DNA from: Mycobacterium numidiamassiliense
GTDB lineage: Bacteria > Actinomycetota > Actinomycetes > Mycobacteriales > Mycobacteriaceae
Assembly (NCBI RefSeq): GCF_900157365.1
Contig: NZ_FUEZ01000003.1
Span: 496,001 to 560,000, forward strand
Length of the DNA: 64,000 nt
Reading direction: 5' to 3'
Positions 55,143-63,981 of this stretch are shown piece by piece (the first letter of the stretch is position 1; each line of letters opens with the position of its first letter). The notes beneath the pieces are model-generated. The model worked only from the letters and a program-made list of their open reading frames with translations, searched no databases and had not been told where the DNA came from. The translations under genes were made by a program, and so were the position numbers.

Positions 55143-56921
55143 ATGGGGTTCACCAAGCCGTATCTCCCCGATGTCGATCCGGATACCTTCCTGACGAAGC
55201 CACTGATGGAACGAATGCGGATCCTCGCCATCGATTGGGCCGAAAGCGGCTTCGGCTCACCGAAGATGATTCACGCCATTTACATCGTGAAGCTGGTCGT
55301 GTTCTTCGCGATCGGCGGCATCACCGTTGCGACAGCGACATCGGGGCTGCCCGCCTTCTGGCATGTGAACGAATGGTGGAACCAACCGATCGTCTATCAG
55401 AAGGTCATCCTGTGGACCGTGCTCCTCGAGACCATCGGCGTGGCCGGCTCCTGGGGCCCGTTGGCCGGCAAGGTCAAGCCGATGACCGGGGGCATCCTGT
55501 TCTGGGCCCGACCGGGCACCATCCGGCTGCGGCCATGGAAGTGGGTGCCGGGCACGGCGGGTGACCGCCGCACCTGGTTCGACGTCGGCGTCTATCTGGC
55601 GCTGCTGGCGAGCTTGGCCATGGCCCTGCTGTCGCCGGGCGCGCACAGCGAATCGCTGTCGAAAGCGTTGCCGTACAACATGTCTGGTCTGGTGAACCCC
55701 GTCCTGCTGATCGCCCCGATCGCTCTGCTGACGCTGATCGGCCTGCGGGACAAGACCATCTTCCTGGGTGCTCGCGGCGAGCAGTACGTGCCGGCGCTTT
55801 TCTTCTTCGCCGTGCTGCCGTTCGCCAACATGATCATTGCGCTGAAGATGCTGATCGTGGTCGTCTGGGTGGGCGCGGGCTTCTCGAAGTTCGGCAAGCA
55901 CTTCTCCAACGTCATTCCGCCGATGGTCAGCAATACGATATTCGCCCCCAAATGGGTGCGCCGGGCTCACTACCGCGACTTCGGACGGGACATGCGGCCT
56001 TCTCGACTGGCGGACTTCATGGCACACGTCAACGGCACCACGGTCGAGATCGCTGCCCCGCTGATCCTGCTCTTGTCGACGAACAAGTGGGTGACGTTGG
56101 CCGCGGTGCTGCTGATGGTGGGCTTCCACCTGTTCATCATCTCGACCTTCCCGCTGGCGGTGCCCCTGGAATGGAACGTCGTCTTCGCCTACACCACGGT
56201 CTTCCTGTTTCTGGGCTTCCCGAACTGGAACGGATACGCCCCGTGGAACATGACGCCGCCCTGGCTGGCCCTGGTGATCGCCGCGGGGCTGCTGTTCTAC
56301 CCGATCCTGGGCAACCTGCGACCCGACAAGGTCTCGTTCCTGCCCTCGATGCGGCAATACGCCGGCAACTGGGCCTCGGCGGTGTGGACGTTCGCCCCCG
56401 GCGCCGAGCGGAAGCTCGATCGGGTCACCCGCACCGCGTCCAACCAGATCGACCAGTTCGTCGCGGCCGGCTACGAGCCCACCTGGGCCGAGATCACCCT
56501 GCAGAAGACCATCGCGTGGCGCAGCATGCACAGCCAGGGCCGTGGCCTGTTCTCGCTGCTGATCAGCCACCTGCCCGACATCGACACCCGCACCGTGCGA
56601 GAAGGTGAGTTCGTGTGCAACTCACTGATCGGATTCAACTTCGGCGACGGACACCTGCACAATGAAGACTTGATCCGCGCCGTGCAACGTCAAGCAGCGT
56701 TCGAGCCGGGCGAGTGCGTCATCGCCTGGGTGGAGTCGGAGGCCTTTGGCAGCGGTGTTCAGCATTACCAGTTGATCGACGCTGCGCTCGGGGTGACCGA
56801 GCGCGGTACCTGGAAGGTGGCCGATGCGGTGTCCGAACAGCCCTGGCTCCCCAACGGCCCCATCCCCACTAGCGTGATCTGGTCGCTGCGCGGCGGTAAC
56901 AAGTACGGAGCGCTGGCATGA
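55143..56921 (+). CDS. DUF3556 polytopic membrane protein
   Basis: A 592-residue protein starting at ATG 55143 behind AAAGGAG. Roughly ten hydrophobic segments lie between residues ~45 and ~415 (for example IYIVKLVVFFAIGGITVATA, PALFFFAVLPFANMIIALKM, WLALVIAAGLLFYPILG). A C-terminal soluble domain of about 150 residues contains EFVCNSLIGFNFGDGHLHNE and ECVIAWVESEAFGSG. Conserved residues include two His-rich turns near the loops (GKHFSNVIPPM; RRAHYRDFGRDM). DUF3556 has no assigned function. The stop overlaps the start of an FAD oxidoreductase gene (ATGA), so both proteins are probably made together and work on one, likely lipid, substrate. Confidence 0.88.
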   Translation: MGFTKPYLPDVDPDTFLTKPLMERMRILAIDWAESGFGSPKMIHAIYIVKLVVFFAIGGITVATATSGLPAFWHVNEWWNQPIVYQKVILWTVLLETIGVAGSWGPLAGKVKPMTGGILFWARPGTIRLRPWKWVPGTAGDRRTWFDVGVYLALLASLAMALLSPGAHSESLSKALPYNMSGLVNPVLLIAPIALLTLIGLRDKTIFLGARGEQYVPALFFFAVLPFANMIIALKMLIVVVWVGAGFSKFGKHFSNVIPPMVSNTIFAPKWVRRAHYRDFGRDMRPSRLADFMAHVNGTTVEIAAPLILLLSTNKWVTLAAVLLMVGFHLFIISTFPLAVPLEWNVVFAYTTVFLFLGFPNWNGYAPWNMTPPWLALVIAAGLLFYPILGNLRPDKVSFLPSMRQYAGNWASAVWTFAPGAERKLDRVTRTASNQIDQFVAAGYEPTWAEITLQKTIAWRSMHSQGRGLFSLLISHLPDIDTRTVREGEFVCNSLIGFNFGDGHLHNEDLIRAVQRQAAFEPGECVIAWVESEAFGSGVQHYQLIDAALGVTERGTWKVADAVSEQPWLPNGPIPTSVIWSLRGGNKYGALA

Positions 56922-58336
56922 GTACCGCAGTCGTGGTGGGCAGCGGGCCCAACGGGCTCGCTGCCGCCATCTCGCTGGCCGCCAACGGCGTGCAGGTCAC
57001 TGTGGTCGAGGCCGCAGACCACATCGGCGGTGGCACCCGCAGCAGCGAAGCGATCCTGCCGGGGCTGCTCCACGACCACTGCTCGGCGATTCACCCGATG
57101 GCCGTCGGCTCGCAGTTCATGCGGCACTTCGACCTGCAGCGGTACGGATTGTCCTGGCGGTGGCCGGAAATCGATTGCGTGCACCCCCTCGACGACGGCA
57201 GTGCCGGGGTGCTGCACCGCTCGGTGGAGCAGACCGCCGCCGGCCTCGGTCGCGATGGAGCACGGTGGGGGCTGGCATTCGGCTACCCGGCGTCCGAGTT
57301 CGACACGCTCAGCGAGGACATCATGGGGCCACTACTGCGGCTACCACATCATCCGCTCAAGCTGGCCCGGTTCGGTGCTCCCACAGTGCTTCCCGCGTCG
57401 ACTTTCGCCCGCGTGTTCCGCACCGAGCAGGGCCGGGCGTTGTTCGGAGGTGTTGCGGCCCATGCCTTCCGGCCGCTGCACTACCCGATGACGTCGGCGA
57501 TCGGGATGGGCATCATCGCCGCGGGACATCGGCACGGTTGGCCGGTGGCCGCGGGTGGTTCGCAGGCGATCGCCGACGCCATGGTCACGCTGCTGACCGA
57601 CCTGGGCGGCAAGGTCGAGACCGGCGTGCGGGTGCAGAGTGCATCGCAGCTGCCGCCCGCGGACGTCACGATGTTCGATCTGGCGCCGAGCGCGGTTGCC
57701 GGGATCCTCGGTGATCGTCTGCCGCGCCGGGTTTCTCGTGCCTTCACCAGGTTCCGGCGTGGTCCCGGCGCGTTCAAGGTCGACTTCGCCGTAGAGGGCG
57801 GTGTGCCGTGGACGAACCCGGACGCGCATCGTGCCGGCACCGTGCATGTGGCCGGGACCTTCTCCGAGCTTGCCGCGACCGAGCGGGACGTCCACGCCGG
57901 CCGCATGCCGGAGCGCCCGTTCGTGTTGGTGGGTCAGCAGTATCTGGCCGACCCGCAACGGTCGGTGGGCACTACGCATCCGGTGTGGAGCTACGCGCAC
58001 GTCCCCAACGGCTACGCCGGCGACGCGACCGAGGCGATCACCGCCCAGATCGAGCGCTTCGCGCCCGGCTTCCGGGACCGCATCGTCGGCCACGCCGTTC
58101 GTTCGACGACGCAGATGGCCACCTACAACGCGAACTATGTCGGCGGCGACATCATGACCGGGGCCAAGGACATCCGCCAGCTCACGTTCGGACCCCGAAT
58201 CACGCTGTCGCCGTACACCATTGGCGTGGCCGGCATGTACATCTGCTCGGCGGCCACCCCGCCCGGTCCGGGCGCGCACGGCATGTGCGGCGCCAACGCC
58301 GCCAATCTCGCGCTCGCTCACCTCGCGCGCGGTTAG
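56918..58336 (+). CDS. FAD-dependent oxidoreductase, phytoene-desaturase-like
   Basis: A 472-residue flavoprotein of the CrtI/amine-oxidase superfamily. The N-terminal FAD motif is VVVGSGPNGLAAAISLAANG with the acidic VVEAADHIGGGTRS; the C-terminal motif is SAATPPGPGAHGMCGANAA. Members desaturate or saturate isoprenoid or polyprenyl chains or oxidise lipids. The 4-nt overlap with the DUF3556 gene suggests a membrane-associated two-protein system. It ends 5 nt before the convergent alcohol dehydrogenase stop. Confidence 0.9.
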   Translation: MSTAVVVGSGPNGLAAAISLAANGVQVTVVEAADHIGGGTRSSEAILPGLLHDHCSAIHPMAVGSQFMRHFDLQRYGLSWRWPEIDCVHPLDDGSAGVLHRSVEQTAAGLGRDGARWGLAFGYPASEFDTLSEDIMGPLLRLPHHPLKLARFGAPTVLPASTFARVFRTEQGRALFGGVAAHAFRPLHYPMTSAIGMGIIAAGHRHGWPVAAGGSQAIADAMVTLLTDLGGKVETGVRVQSASQLPPADVTMFDLAPSAVAGILGDRLPRRVSRAFTRFRRGPGAFKVDFAVEGGVPWTNPDAHRAGTVHVAGTFSELAATERDVHAGRMPERPFVLVGQQYLADPQRSVGTTHPVWSYAHVPNGYAGDATEAITAQIERFAPGFRDRIVGHAVRSTTQMATYNANYVGGDIMTGAKDIRQLTFGPRITLSPYTIGVAGMYICSAATPPGPGAHGMCGANAANLALAHLARG

Positions 58337-58341
58337 CGCGG

Positions 58342-59361
58342 TTAGAAGGTCACCACGACCTTGTCGGCGGCACCCGGCGTGCTGGCGAGGTCGAGCGCTT
58401 CGCCGATGTTGTCGAATCCGATGGTATGGCTGACGATCAGCGCGTATTTCTCCCAGTTCGCGACGAGATCGGCAGTCACCTGGAAGATTTCGTCGGGGTA
58501 GCCCATGCTGCCGACGATGGTGATCTCGTGGCTCATCACGTTGATGAACTCGACGGGCACCGGCTCCTTGTGCACCCCGACGATTCCGAGGGTGGCGCCC
58601 CGCTGCGCGGCGGCGAGCGCGGTGTTGATGACGGCAGGCACTCCGGCGGCGTCCAGGTAGATGTCGGTGCCGGCCTTGCCGCCAAACCTCGACTCCCCCT
58701 CGCCGTGCAGGTCGACCAGCCGCTTGACGACATCCTCATCGGCGGAGTTGATGACGGCATCCGCCCCGATTTTCAGCGCCTTGTCCAGGCGGGAGGAGAT
58801 GAGATCGATGACCACGACATGTTTGACACCAAGGGATTTGAAGGCCAGCGTCGCGCCCAGCCCGATCGGGCCCGCACCGAAAATGGCGACCTTGTCCGAC
58901 GGTGTGGGCCTGCACTGGTTCGCCCCGTGGCGTGCGACGGCCATCGGCTCGTTGAGTGCGGCGACCTCCCACGGGACGTAATCGGGAATGACCTCGAGAC
59001 TTGTTCCCCTAACCGCGTTTTCGATCAGCAGGTAGTCGGCGAGGGCCCCGGCGGCTCCCCCGTTGCCGATGATGCCGCTGGGGGCGGCCATGGGATTGAT
59101 GACGACGTGATCGCCCACGGCGATGCCGGCGACGTTCGCGCCGACCTCGACGACTTCACCCGCGGGTTCGTGACCGAGCGGCGTGTGCCCTTGGCGTGGC
59201 GGGACGCCGCCGATGGTGATGTAGAACGCGTCGGAGCCGCAGATGCCACACGCGCGCATCCGGACGAGCACGTCGCGGGGACCGGCCTGCGGGCGGTCGG
59301 CATCCAGGACTTCGGCCTTGCCCGGGCCGGTGACTGTGGCTGCTTTCATGGAGGCTTTCAC
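58342..59361 (-). CDS. Zinc-type (MDR) alcohol dehydrogenase
   Basis: A 339-residue medium-chain dehydrogenase. The catalytic-zinc region is RACGICGSDAFY and GHTPLGHEPAGEVVEVG; the NAD(P)-binding motif is VAIFGAGPIGLGATLAFK, followed by VVVIDLISSRLDKAL (NAD preference). The four-Cys structural-zinc lobe is absent: the equivalent stretch is INPMAAPSGIIGNGGAAG. The start chosen is GTG 59361, with GGAGGG six nt upstream and a GTGA overlap with the sulfotransferase stop; ATG 59349 is the alternative. Last gene of the four-gene operon. Confidence 0.92.
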   Translation of the reverse strand: MKASMKAATVTGPGKAEVLDADRPQAGPRDVLVRMRACGICGSDAFYITIGGVPPRQGHTPLGHEPAGEVVEVGANVAGIAVGDHVVINPMAAPSGIIGNGGAAGALADYLLIENAVRGTSLEVIPDYVPWEVAALNEPMAVARHGANQCRPTPSDKVAIFGAGPIGLGATLAFKSLGVKHVVVIDLISSRLDKALKIGADAVINSADEDVVKRLVDLHGEGESRFGGKAGTDIYLDAAGVPAVINTALAAAQRGATLGIVGVHKEPVPVEFINVMSHEITIVGSMGYPDEIFQVTADLVANWEKYALIVSHTIGFDNIGEALDLASTPGAADKVVVTF

Positions 59362-60542
59362 GGCGTGCCCTCCAATTCGATGGCGAAGGTATCGAGGTAT
59401 TCGGCGAACACCGGCTTGAGTTTTTCGACCGAAAGACCGTATTCGTCGAGCCGGTAGGTGTTGAGCGCGAACAGATCCTGCGGATGCTCGGCGAGCCAAT
59501 TGCGCATGCGCCCTTCGGTTTCGGCAGTCAGCGGCTCGTCGGTCCATTCGTAGATGCGGTGCATCACGTCCATCGGGTCGCGCATCATCTCGTGGTAGTA
59601 CATGTGGAAGAAGCGGTCGTCCCCGATGCGGTCGCGGGCGCGCAGTGGCCGGTCGACGTGGTAGCTCATCTGCCACATCGCGGCGTTACCCATTTCCGTC
59701 TGGTCCAGCATCTCGGTGTTCATCACCAGGCTTTGCGGCAGCCGCCACAGGTTGCACAGCGAGCCCGTCGCCTTGTACGGGTCGCGGTGCGCCCAGATCA
59801 ATCGCGCATCGGGGAACACCTTCAGCAGCGCTTCGATGTGTACCGAATGCGACGGCATCTTCAGGCTCCAGGTGCCGGGCGCTTTCGATTGCAGGACTTG
59901 CAGATAACGCTTCTGGTATTCGTAGGTGCTGCTCAAGTCGGTCTCGTCGAAGAGCCAGCGCGCGTAGCGATCCGTCGGGAGGAAAGAGTCCCAGGACAGG
60001 CCCTTGAAGTCCTGGTTGTGGATGAACATGTCCTCGGTCGGGCCGTCGGCGTCTTCCCAGTGCGGCAGCGGCATTTTCGCCTGCTTGACCATGTCCACGA
60101 TCTTGCGCTGCTCCTCGAGCAGGGCCAGGCAACGCGGATCGGTGCGCAGCGTCTCGGTGGTGGCCGGCGGTATCGGGTCCACGCACTGCCAGTGCAGCAG
60201 CGATCGGCGTGCCGGGTCCTGGTCGAGTAGGTAGCTGATCACCGTGGTCCCGGTGCGCGGCATGCCGAGCACGATCAGCGGCCGCTCGACGGGCGCGTCG
60301 AGCACCTCGGGGTGAGCCTGAATGTAGGCATGCACCTGCATGCGCCGCCCCAGCGCGTCGGTGGCGTCGCCCAGCACACGTTCGCGACCGAACGCGGTAA
60401 ACACCGGCGAATTGTTGAGCTCGTCGAGCATGAGCGTCAGCCCGTCGCGCCACGAGTCGGAGTCGATCTCGCTCACCCCGGTGCGCTGGGCGGCCAGCTT
60501 GAAGATGTCGTCCGCGGTTGGCGCGCCGTCGAATTCGCTCAT
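59358..60542 (-). CDS. Sulfotransferase family protein
   Basis: A 394-residue member of the mycobacterial sulfotransferase (Stf-like, Sulfotransfer_3) family. The PAPS 5'-phosphosulfate loop is LIVLGMPRTGTTVISYLL, and the 3'-phosphate region is AHRDPYKATGSLCNLW. The N-terminus has the conserved DGLTLMLDELNNSPVFTAFG. It would transfer sulfate from PAPS to a hydroxylated lipid, sterol or small molecule. ATG 60542 is preferred (AGGTG upstream); GTG 60551 directly abuts the preceding SDR stop. Confidence 0.9.
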   Translation of the reverse strand: MSEFDGAPTADDIFKLAAQRTGVSEIDSDSWRDGLTLMLDELNNSPVFTAFGRERVLGDATDALGRRMQVHAYIQAHPEVLDAPVERPLIVLGMPRTGTTVISYLLDQDPARRSLLHWQCVDPIPPATTETLRTDPRCLALLEEQRKIVDMVKQAKMPLPHWEDADGPTEDMFIHNQDFKGLSWDSFLPTDRYARWLFDETDLSSTYEYQKRYLQVLQSKAPGTWSLKMPSHSVHIEALLKVFPDARLIWAHRDPYKATGSLCNLWRLPQSLVMNTEMLDQTEMGNAAMWQMSYHVDRPLRARDRIGDDRFFHMYYHEMMRDPMDVMHRIYEWTDEPLTAETEGRMRNWLAEHPQDLFALNTYRLDEYGLSVEKLKPVFAEYLDTFAIELEGTP

Positions 60543-60551
60543 GTCAGGCAC

Positions 60552-61301
60552 CTAGACCGTCAGGTATCCGCCGTCGACGGCGATGGTGGCGCCGGTGATG
60601 TACGAGGCGGCTTCGGTACACAAGAACAGCGCCGCGCCCGCGCAGTCCTGCGGTGTCCCTGGTCTGCCCAACGGGGTGTGGAAGCCGATCTCGACGTCCA
60701 TCACCTCGGGAATTCCCATGGCCGGGTGCGTCATTCGGGTGTCGATCAGCCCGGGCGCGATGGCGTTGACCCGGATTCCGTCGTTGGCCCATCGTCGGGA
60801 GAGGTTCATCGTCAGCGAGAGCAGCCCCATCTTCGACGAGCCGTACCCGGGGACGAAGATCGCCGAGCGGAACGCGGACATCGAGACAACGGTGACCACA
60901 CTCGCGCCGCCGGGGGCCTGGCTGGCTGCCAGCCGCTCATGGCAGCGCATGGTTAACCGCATGGGGCCCAACATGTTCTGCGTCACCGACGCGACGTAGC
61001 CGTCAGGGTCGTATTCGTCGCCCGCGGGATACGGGCCGCCCGCGTTGTTGACCAAGATGTCGAGTTCGCCGAGCGAGCCCGCCAGCGCGTCGACGGATTC
61101 GGGATCTTGGATCTGGCACTGCCGGTAGGAGAACGCGCCGAGTTCGACGTCGGAGTAATCGGCGGTTGATCCACGGGTGCCGGTCACCGTGACCGCGGCG
61201 CCGGCCTTGGCGAACGCGGTGGCGATGCCGTGACCGATACCGCTGGTGCCGCCGGTCACCAGCACGTTGGCGCCGGCGAAGTCAAAACTGACGGAGTTCA
61301 T
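60552..61301 (-). CDS. Short-chain dehydrogenase/reductase (operon gene 2)
   Basis: A 249-residue classical SDR. Cofactor motif VTGGTSGIGHGIA; NNAG (ILVNNAGGPYPAG); active-site Ser-Tyr-Lys in VVSMSAFRSA and GYGSSKMGLLS; C-terminal APGLIDTRM and TGATIAVDGGY. Starts at ATG 61301, overlapping the stop of the alkylsulfatase-like gene as ATGA. A hydroxyl/keto interconversion on the substrate of the cluster is likely. Confidence 0.93.
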   Translation of the reverse strand: MNSVSFDFAGANVLVTGGTSGIGHGIATAFAKAGAAVTVTGTRGSTADYSDVELGAFSYRQCQIQDPESVDALAGSLGELDILVNNAGGPYPAGDEYDPDGYVASVTQNMLGPMRLTMRCHERLAASQAPGGASVVTVVSMSAFRSAIFVPGYGSSKMGLLSLTMNLSRRWANDGIRVNAIAPGLIDTRMTHPAMGIPEVMDVEIGFHTPLGRPGTPQDCAGAALFLCTEAASYITGATIAVDGGYLTV

Positions 61302-62542
61302 TCGTGCGCCCTCAATTCGTTGATTGATTTGTTGAGCCAGGCCCTTTTCCAGAAGTTGCCGGTGTCGGCGAGCAGCGCCTCGTGGGCGTCGGCGGCCGTC
61401 GCACGCGCCGCGCAATGCTGGGGTTCGGCGGCCAGGACGAGGTCGGTCAGGTGCAGCGCCTGCACGGGCTGCCCGGCATCCAGGCGAGCTCGCGCCGCCT
61501 CGACCAGCGCATCGGCCCCGGCGGCGCTGACCACGTCGGACACGACGGAATCGGCTGCAACACCGTATAACTCGGTGGTGGAGCGGTGCTGAAACCAGCC
61601 CGCGTACATCTCCCAGATCGCTCGCACATTCCACGAGGTCTGGCCGTAGCCCTCGCCGACGTCGAGATGCTGGGGCACGGTGACCTCACGCATCGCCGTG
61701 TAGACATCGACGCCGGAATTCATCAGCTCGACGGTGCGCTCGTGCACGGCCTGCATGGCGTCGCGCATCGCGGTGACTTCCTCGGCGATGCGGTCGGCGC
61801 CCTCGATGGGCGCGAAGTGGCCGGTGATCAGTTCCCGCGGACCGTAGGCCAGCACGGTGTTGAGCGACTCGATGTAGAGAATCGGGTCGCGATAGCGGTC
61901 ACCGCGGATGGTCATCAAATTCGGAACGTGGCCGAATAACGGTCCGAACAGGTTACCGCTGAACAGGATTCGATCCTCGGGCAGCCACACCACGACGGCG
62001 TCGGTGGTCTCACCGCCCGGCGTCCAGGCCAGCTCGAAGGTGCGTCCGCCGACCGTCAGCTCGTGGCCGTGATCGAATGTCGTGGTCGGTTCGGGGAAGG
62101 AGAAGTCGATGGTCGCGGGATCGATCGTCTTGAAATGCTCGAGCACCGCGTCGGAGAACTTCTGGAAGGCAAACGATGTCTTGGGCACGCGATAGCCCAT
62201 GAGTCGTTCGTTGTCGTCTCGCCAGTATCGGTAGTTGCGGTGCATCACGATCTCGGTGTCGGCGTCGCGCAGCGAGTTGACCCCGCCCCAATGATCGGCA
62301 TGCCCCTGCGTGACGAGGATGGCCCGCGTCGGGCCGGCCACCTCGGCAAAAGCGTTCCGGTGCAGCGGGCCTTCGAAGACCAGCCCGCTGTTGACGATGA
62401 CCCGCCCCTCGTCGGTCGCGACCGCGTAGGAGTTGGAGACGCCGGGCGACATCCAGATGTGATTGCCCAGCGGTATCGCCGACGTGTCGGTCGCCGCCGC
62501 CAGGTCGGCGGCTCCGGGACGCTCCCGATGAATGCCAGCCAT
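61298..62542 (-). CDS. Alkylsulfatase-like metallo-beta-lactamase-fold hydrolase
   Basis: A 414-residue protein. The metal-site motif reads VTQGHADHWGGV, so the first His of the usual HxHxDH is Gln; further candidate ligands are Glu in PGGETTDAVVVWLPE and His in ITGHFAPIEG. The region SWNVRAIWEMYAGWFQHR strongly resembles the dimerisation domain of SdsA1-type alkylsulfatases, which places the protein in that branch and explains the Glu ligand. It may cleave sulfate esters, or have altered activity due to the missing His. First gene of a four-gene operon; its start is only 42 bp from the divergent SDR. Confidence 0.85.
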   Translation of the reverse strand: MAGIHRERPGAADLAAATDTSAIPLGNHIWMSPGVSNSYAVATDEGRVIVNSGLVFEGPLHRNAFAEVAGPTRAILVTQGHADHWGGVNSLRDADTEIVMHRNYRYWRDDNERLMGYRVPKTSFAFQKFSDAVLEHFKTIDPATIDFSFPEPTTTFDHGHELTVGGRTFELAWTPGGETTDAVVVWLPEDRILFSGNLFGPLFGHVPNLMTIRGDRYRDPILYIESLNTVLAYGPRELITGHFAPIEGADRIAEEVTAMRDAMQAVHERTVELMNSGVDVYTAMREVTVPQHLDVGEGYGQTSWNVRAIWEMYAGWFQHRSTTELYGVAADSVVSDVVSAAGADALVEAARARLDAGQPVQALHLTDLVLAAEPQHCAARATAADAHEALLADTGNFWKRAWLNKSINELRAHE

Positions 62543-62552
62543 GACTGGGGAT

Positions 62553-62570
62553 CCTCTACAGTTCTAGAGG
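62553..62570. promoter_or_regulatory. Inverted repeat (putative operator) in the divergent intergenic region
   Basis: CCTCTA (62553-62558), six bases, TAGAGG (62565-62570): an 18-bp interrupted palindrome inside the 42-bp gap between the alkylsulfatase-like gene and the divergent SDR. The TetR gene two positions away on the right could bind here and control both directions. Confidence 0.6.
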
Positions 62571-62584
62571 TAAAGTCAATAACC

Positions 62585-63355
62585 ATGGGATTGCAGGGTC
62601 TGAGAGACAAGGTTGCCCTCGTGGTGGGCGGCGCCACCGGGATCGGTGCCGCGACGGCGGCGCGCCTCGGCGACGAGGGCTGCCGTGTCGTCATCGGCGA
62701 CGTCGCCGCCGACGCCGCAGCGCAAACGGCTGCGCGGATCACCGCGGGCGGGGGCACGGCGACGCACGTCGTCTTCGACCTGGCCGAGCCCGCGTCGGTT
62801 TCTGCCCTGATCGATACCGCCGCAACGACTTTCGACGGCATCGACCTGATGTTCAACGTCGGGGCCGACATGAGCACGATCCGAGCCGACACCGACGTGG
62901 TCGATATCGACTTCGACGTGTGGGACCGGGTGATGGCGGTCAACCTGCGCGGTTACGTGGCCGCCATGAAATACGCCATCCCGAAAATGCTCGCTCGCGG
63001 CGGCGGGGTGATCGTCAACATGTCCTCGGCGGCGGCGTTCCAGGGCGAGCCCGCGCGGCCGGCTTATGCCACCGCGAAGGCCGGAATCGGCGCACTGACC
63101 CGGCATGTCGCCTCGAGATGGGGCAAGGAGGGCATCCGCTGCAACGCCGTGGCGCCGGGCTTTACCGCGACCGATGCCATCCGCGCGGTCCCCCAGTGGC
63201 CCGAGCTGGAGGCGGGCGCGCTGAAACGCATCCGCGGACAGCGCGTCGGCTACCCCGCTGACATCGCCTCGCTGGTCGCCTTCCTGCTCTCCGACGAGGG
63301 CGCCTGGATCAACGGTCAGGTCCTCAACATCGACGGCGGAACCGTCCTCCGCTGA
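62585..63355 (+). CDS. Short-chain dehydrogenase/reductase upstream of tetR
   Basis: A 256-residue classical SDR starting at ATG 62585. Cofactor motif VVGGATGIGAATAARL; the usual NNAG is NVGA (LMFNVGADMST); active-site Ser in VNMSSAAAFQG and Tyr-Lys in AYATAKAGIGAL; NIDGGTVLR at the end. It is followed after 2 nt by a TetR gene, so both are one transcript, and divergent from the sulfate-ester operon. Confidence 0.93.
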   Translation: MGLQGLRDKVALVVGGATGIGAATAARLGDEGCRVVIGDVAADAAAQTAARITAGGGTATHVVFDLAEPASVSALIDTAATTFDGIDLMFNVGADMSTIRADTDVVDIDFDVWDRVMAVNLRGYVAAMKYAIPKMLARGGGVIVNMSSAAAFQGEPARPAYATAKAGIGALTRHVASRWGKEGIRCNAVAPGFTATDAIRAVPQWPELEAGALKRIRGQRVGYPADIASLVAFLLSDEGAWINGQVLNIDGGTVLR

Positions 63356-63357
63356 TC

Positions 63358-63981
63358 ATGACTGCCCGAAACGTCACCCGGAAACGCAACGGCGACGAAC
63401 GCCGGCGCGAACTGTGCGACGCCGCCATCCAGGTGCTGGCCGAACACGGATCCCGCGGTCTGACGCACGGACGGGTGGATCGTTGCGCGAGGGTGCCCGA
63501 GGGCACGACGTCGTACTACTACCGCACCCGCGCGGCCCTGCTGCGCGGTGTCGGCACGCGCATCGCCGAGATCGACGTCACCAATCTTCAGTCGGTGATC
63601 GACGAGCCGCGGGATCCCCTGTCGCCGTTCGCGCATCTGGCCGAGCTCGTCATGATGCAGGCCGACGGAACCGGGCTGATGCTGAACCGCGCGCGCCACG
63701 AGTTGTTGCTGGCGGCGGTGCGCGACCCCGATCTCGCTGCGACTTCGCAGGCCTTCGGCGCCCGGATCAACACCATGACCCACGAGGCCACCGCCCACCT
63801 GCAGCCGGGCACCGACGACCCCGCCCTGCTCGACGCCCAGACGACGGCGGTGACCACCTTCATCGCGGGCGTGTTCACGCGGCTGATCGGCGGCGACCGC
63901 ACCATCAACGACGCCGGGCAACTCGCCCGTTTGCTGGAGGCCGTCGCCACCGCGGTGTCGCTGCAAGCTCAGCGAACTTAA
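63358..63981 (+). CDS. TetR family transcriptional regulator
   Basis: A 207-residue regulator starting at ATG 63358. The N-terminal HTH is HGRVDRCARVPEGTTSYYYR, less canonical than usual but in the right place, following RRRELCDAAIQVLAEHGSRG. The C-terminal ligand domain contains MLNRARHELLLAAVRDPDLA. Co-transcribed with the SDR; it probably represses its own transcript and the divergent alkylsulfatase-like/sulfotransferase operon through the inverted repeat at 62553. The last 19 bases of the window after its stop contain nothing recognisable. Confidence 0.9.
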   Translation: MTARNVTRKRNGDERRRELCDAAIQVLAEHGSRGLTHGRVDRCARVPEGTTSYYYRTRAALLRGVGTRIAEIDVTNLQSVIDEPRDPLSPFAHLAELVMMQADGTGLMLNRARHELLLAAVRDPDLAATSQAFGARINTMTHEATAHLQPGTDDPALLDAQTTAVTTFIAGVFTRLIGGDRTINDAGQLARLLEAVATAVSLQAQRT

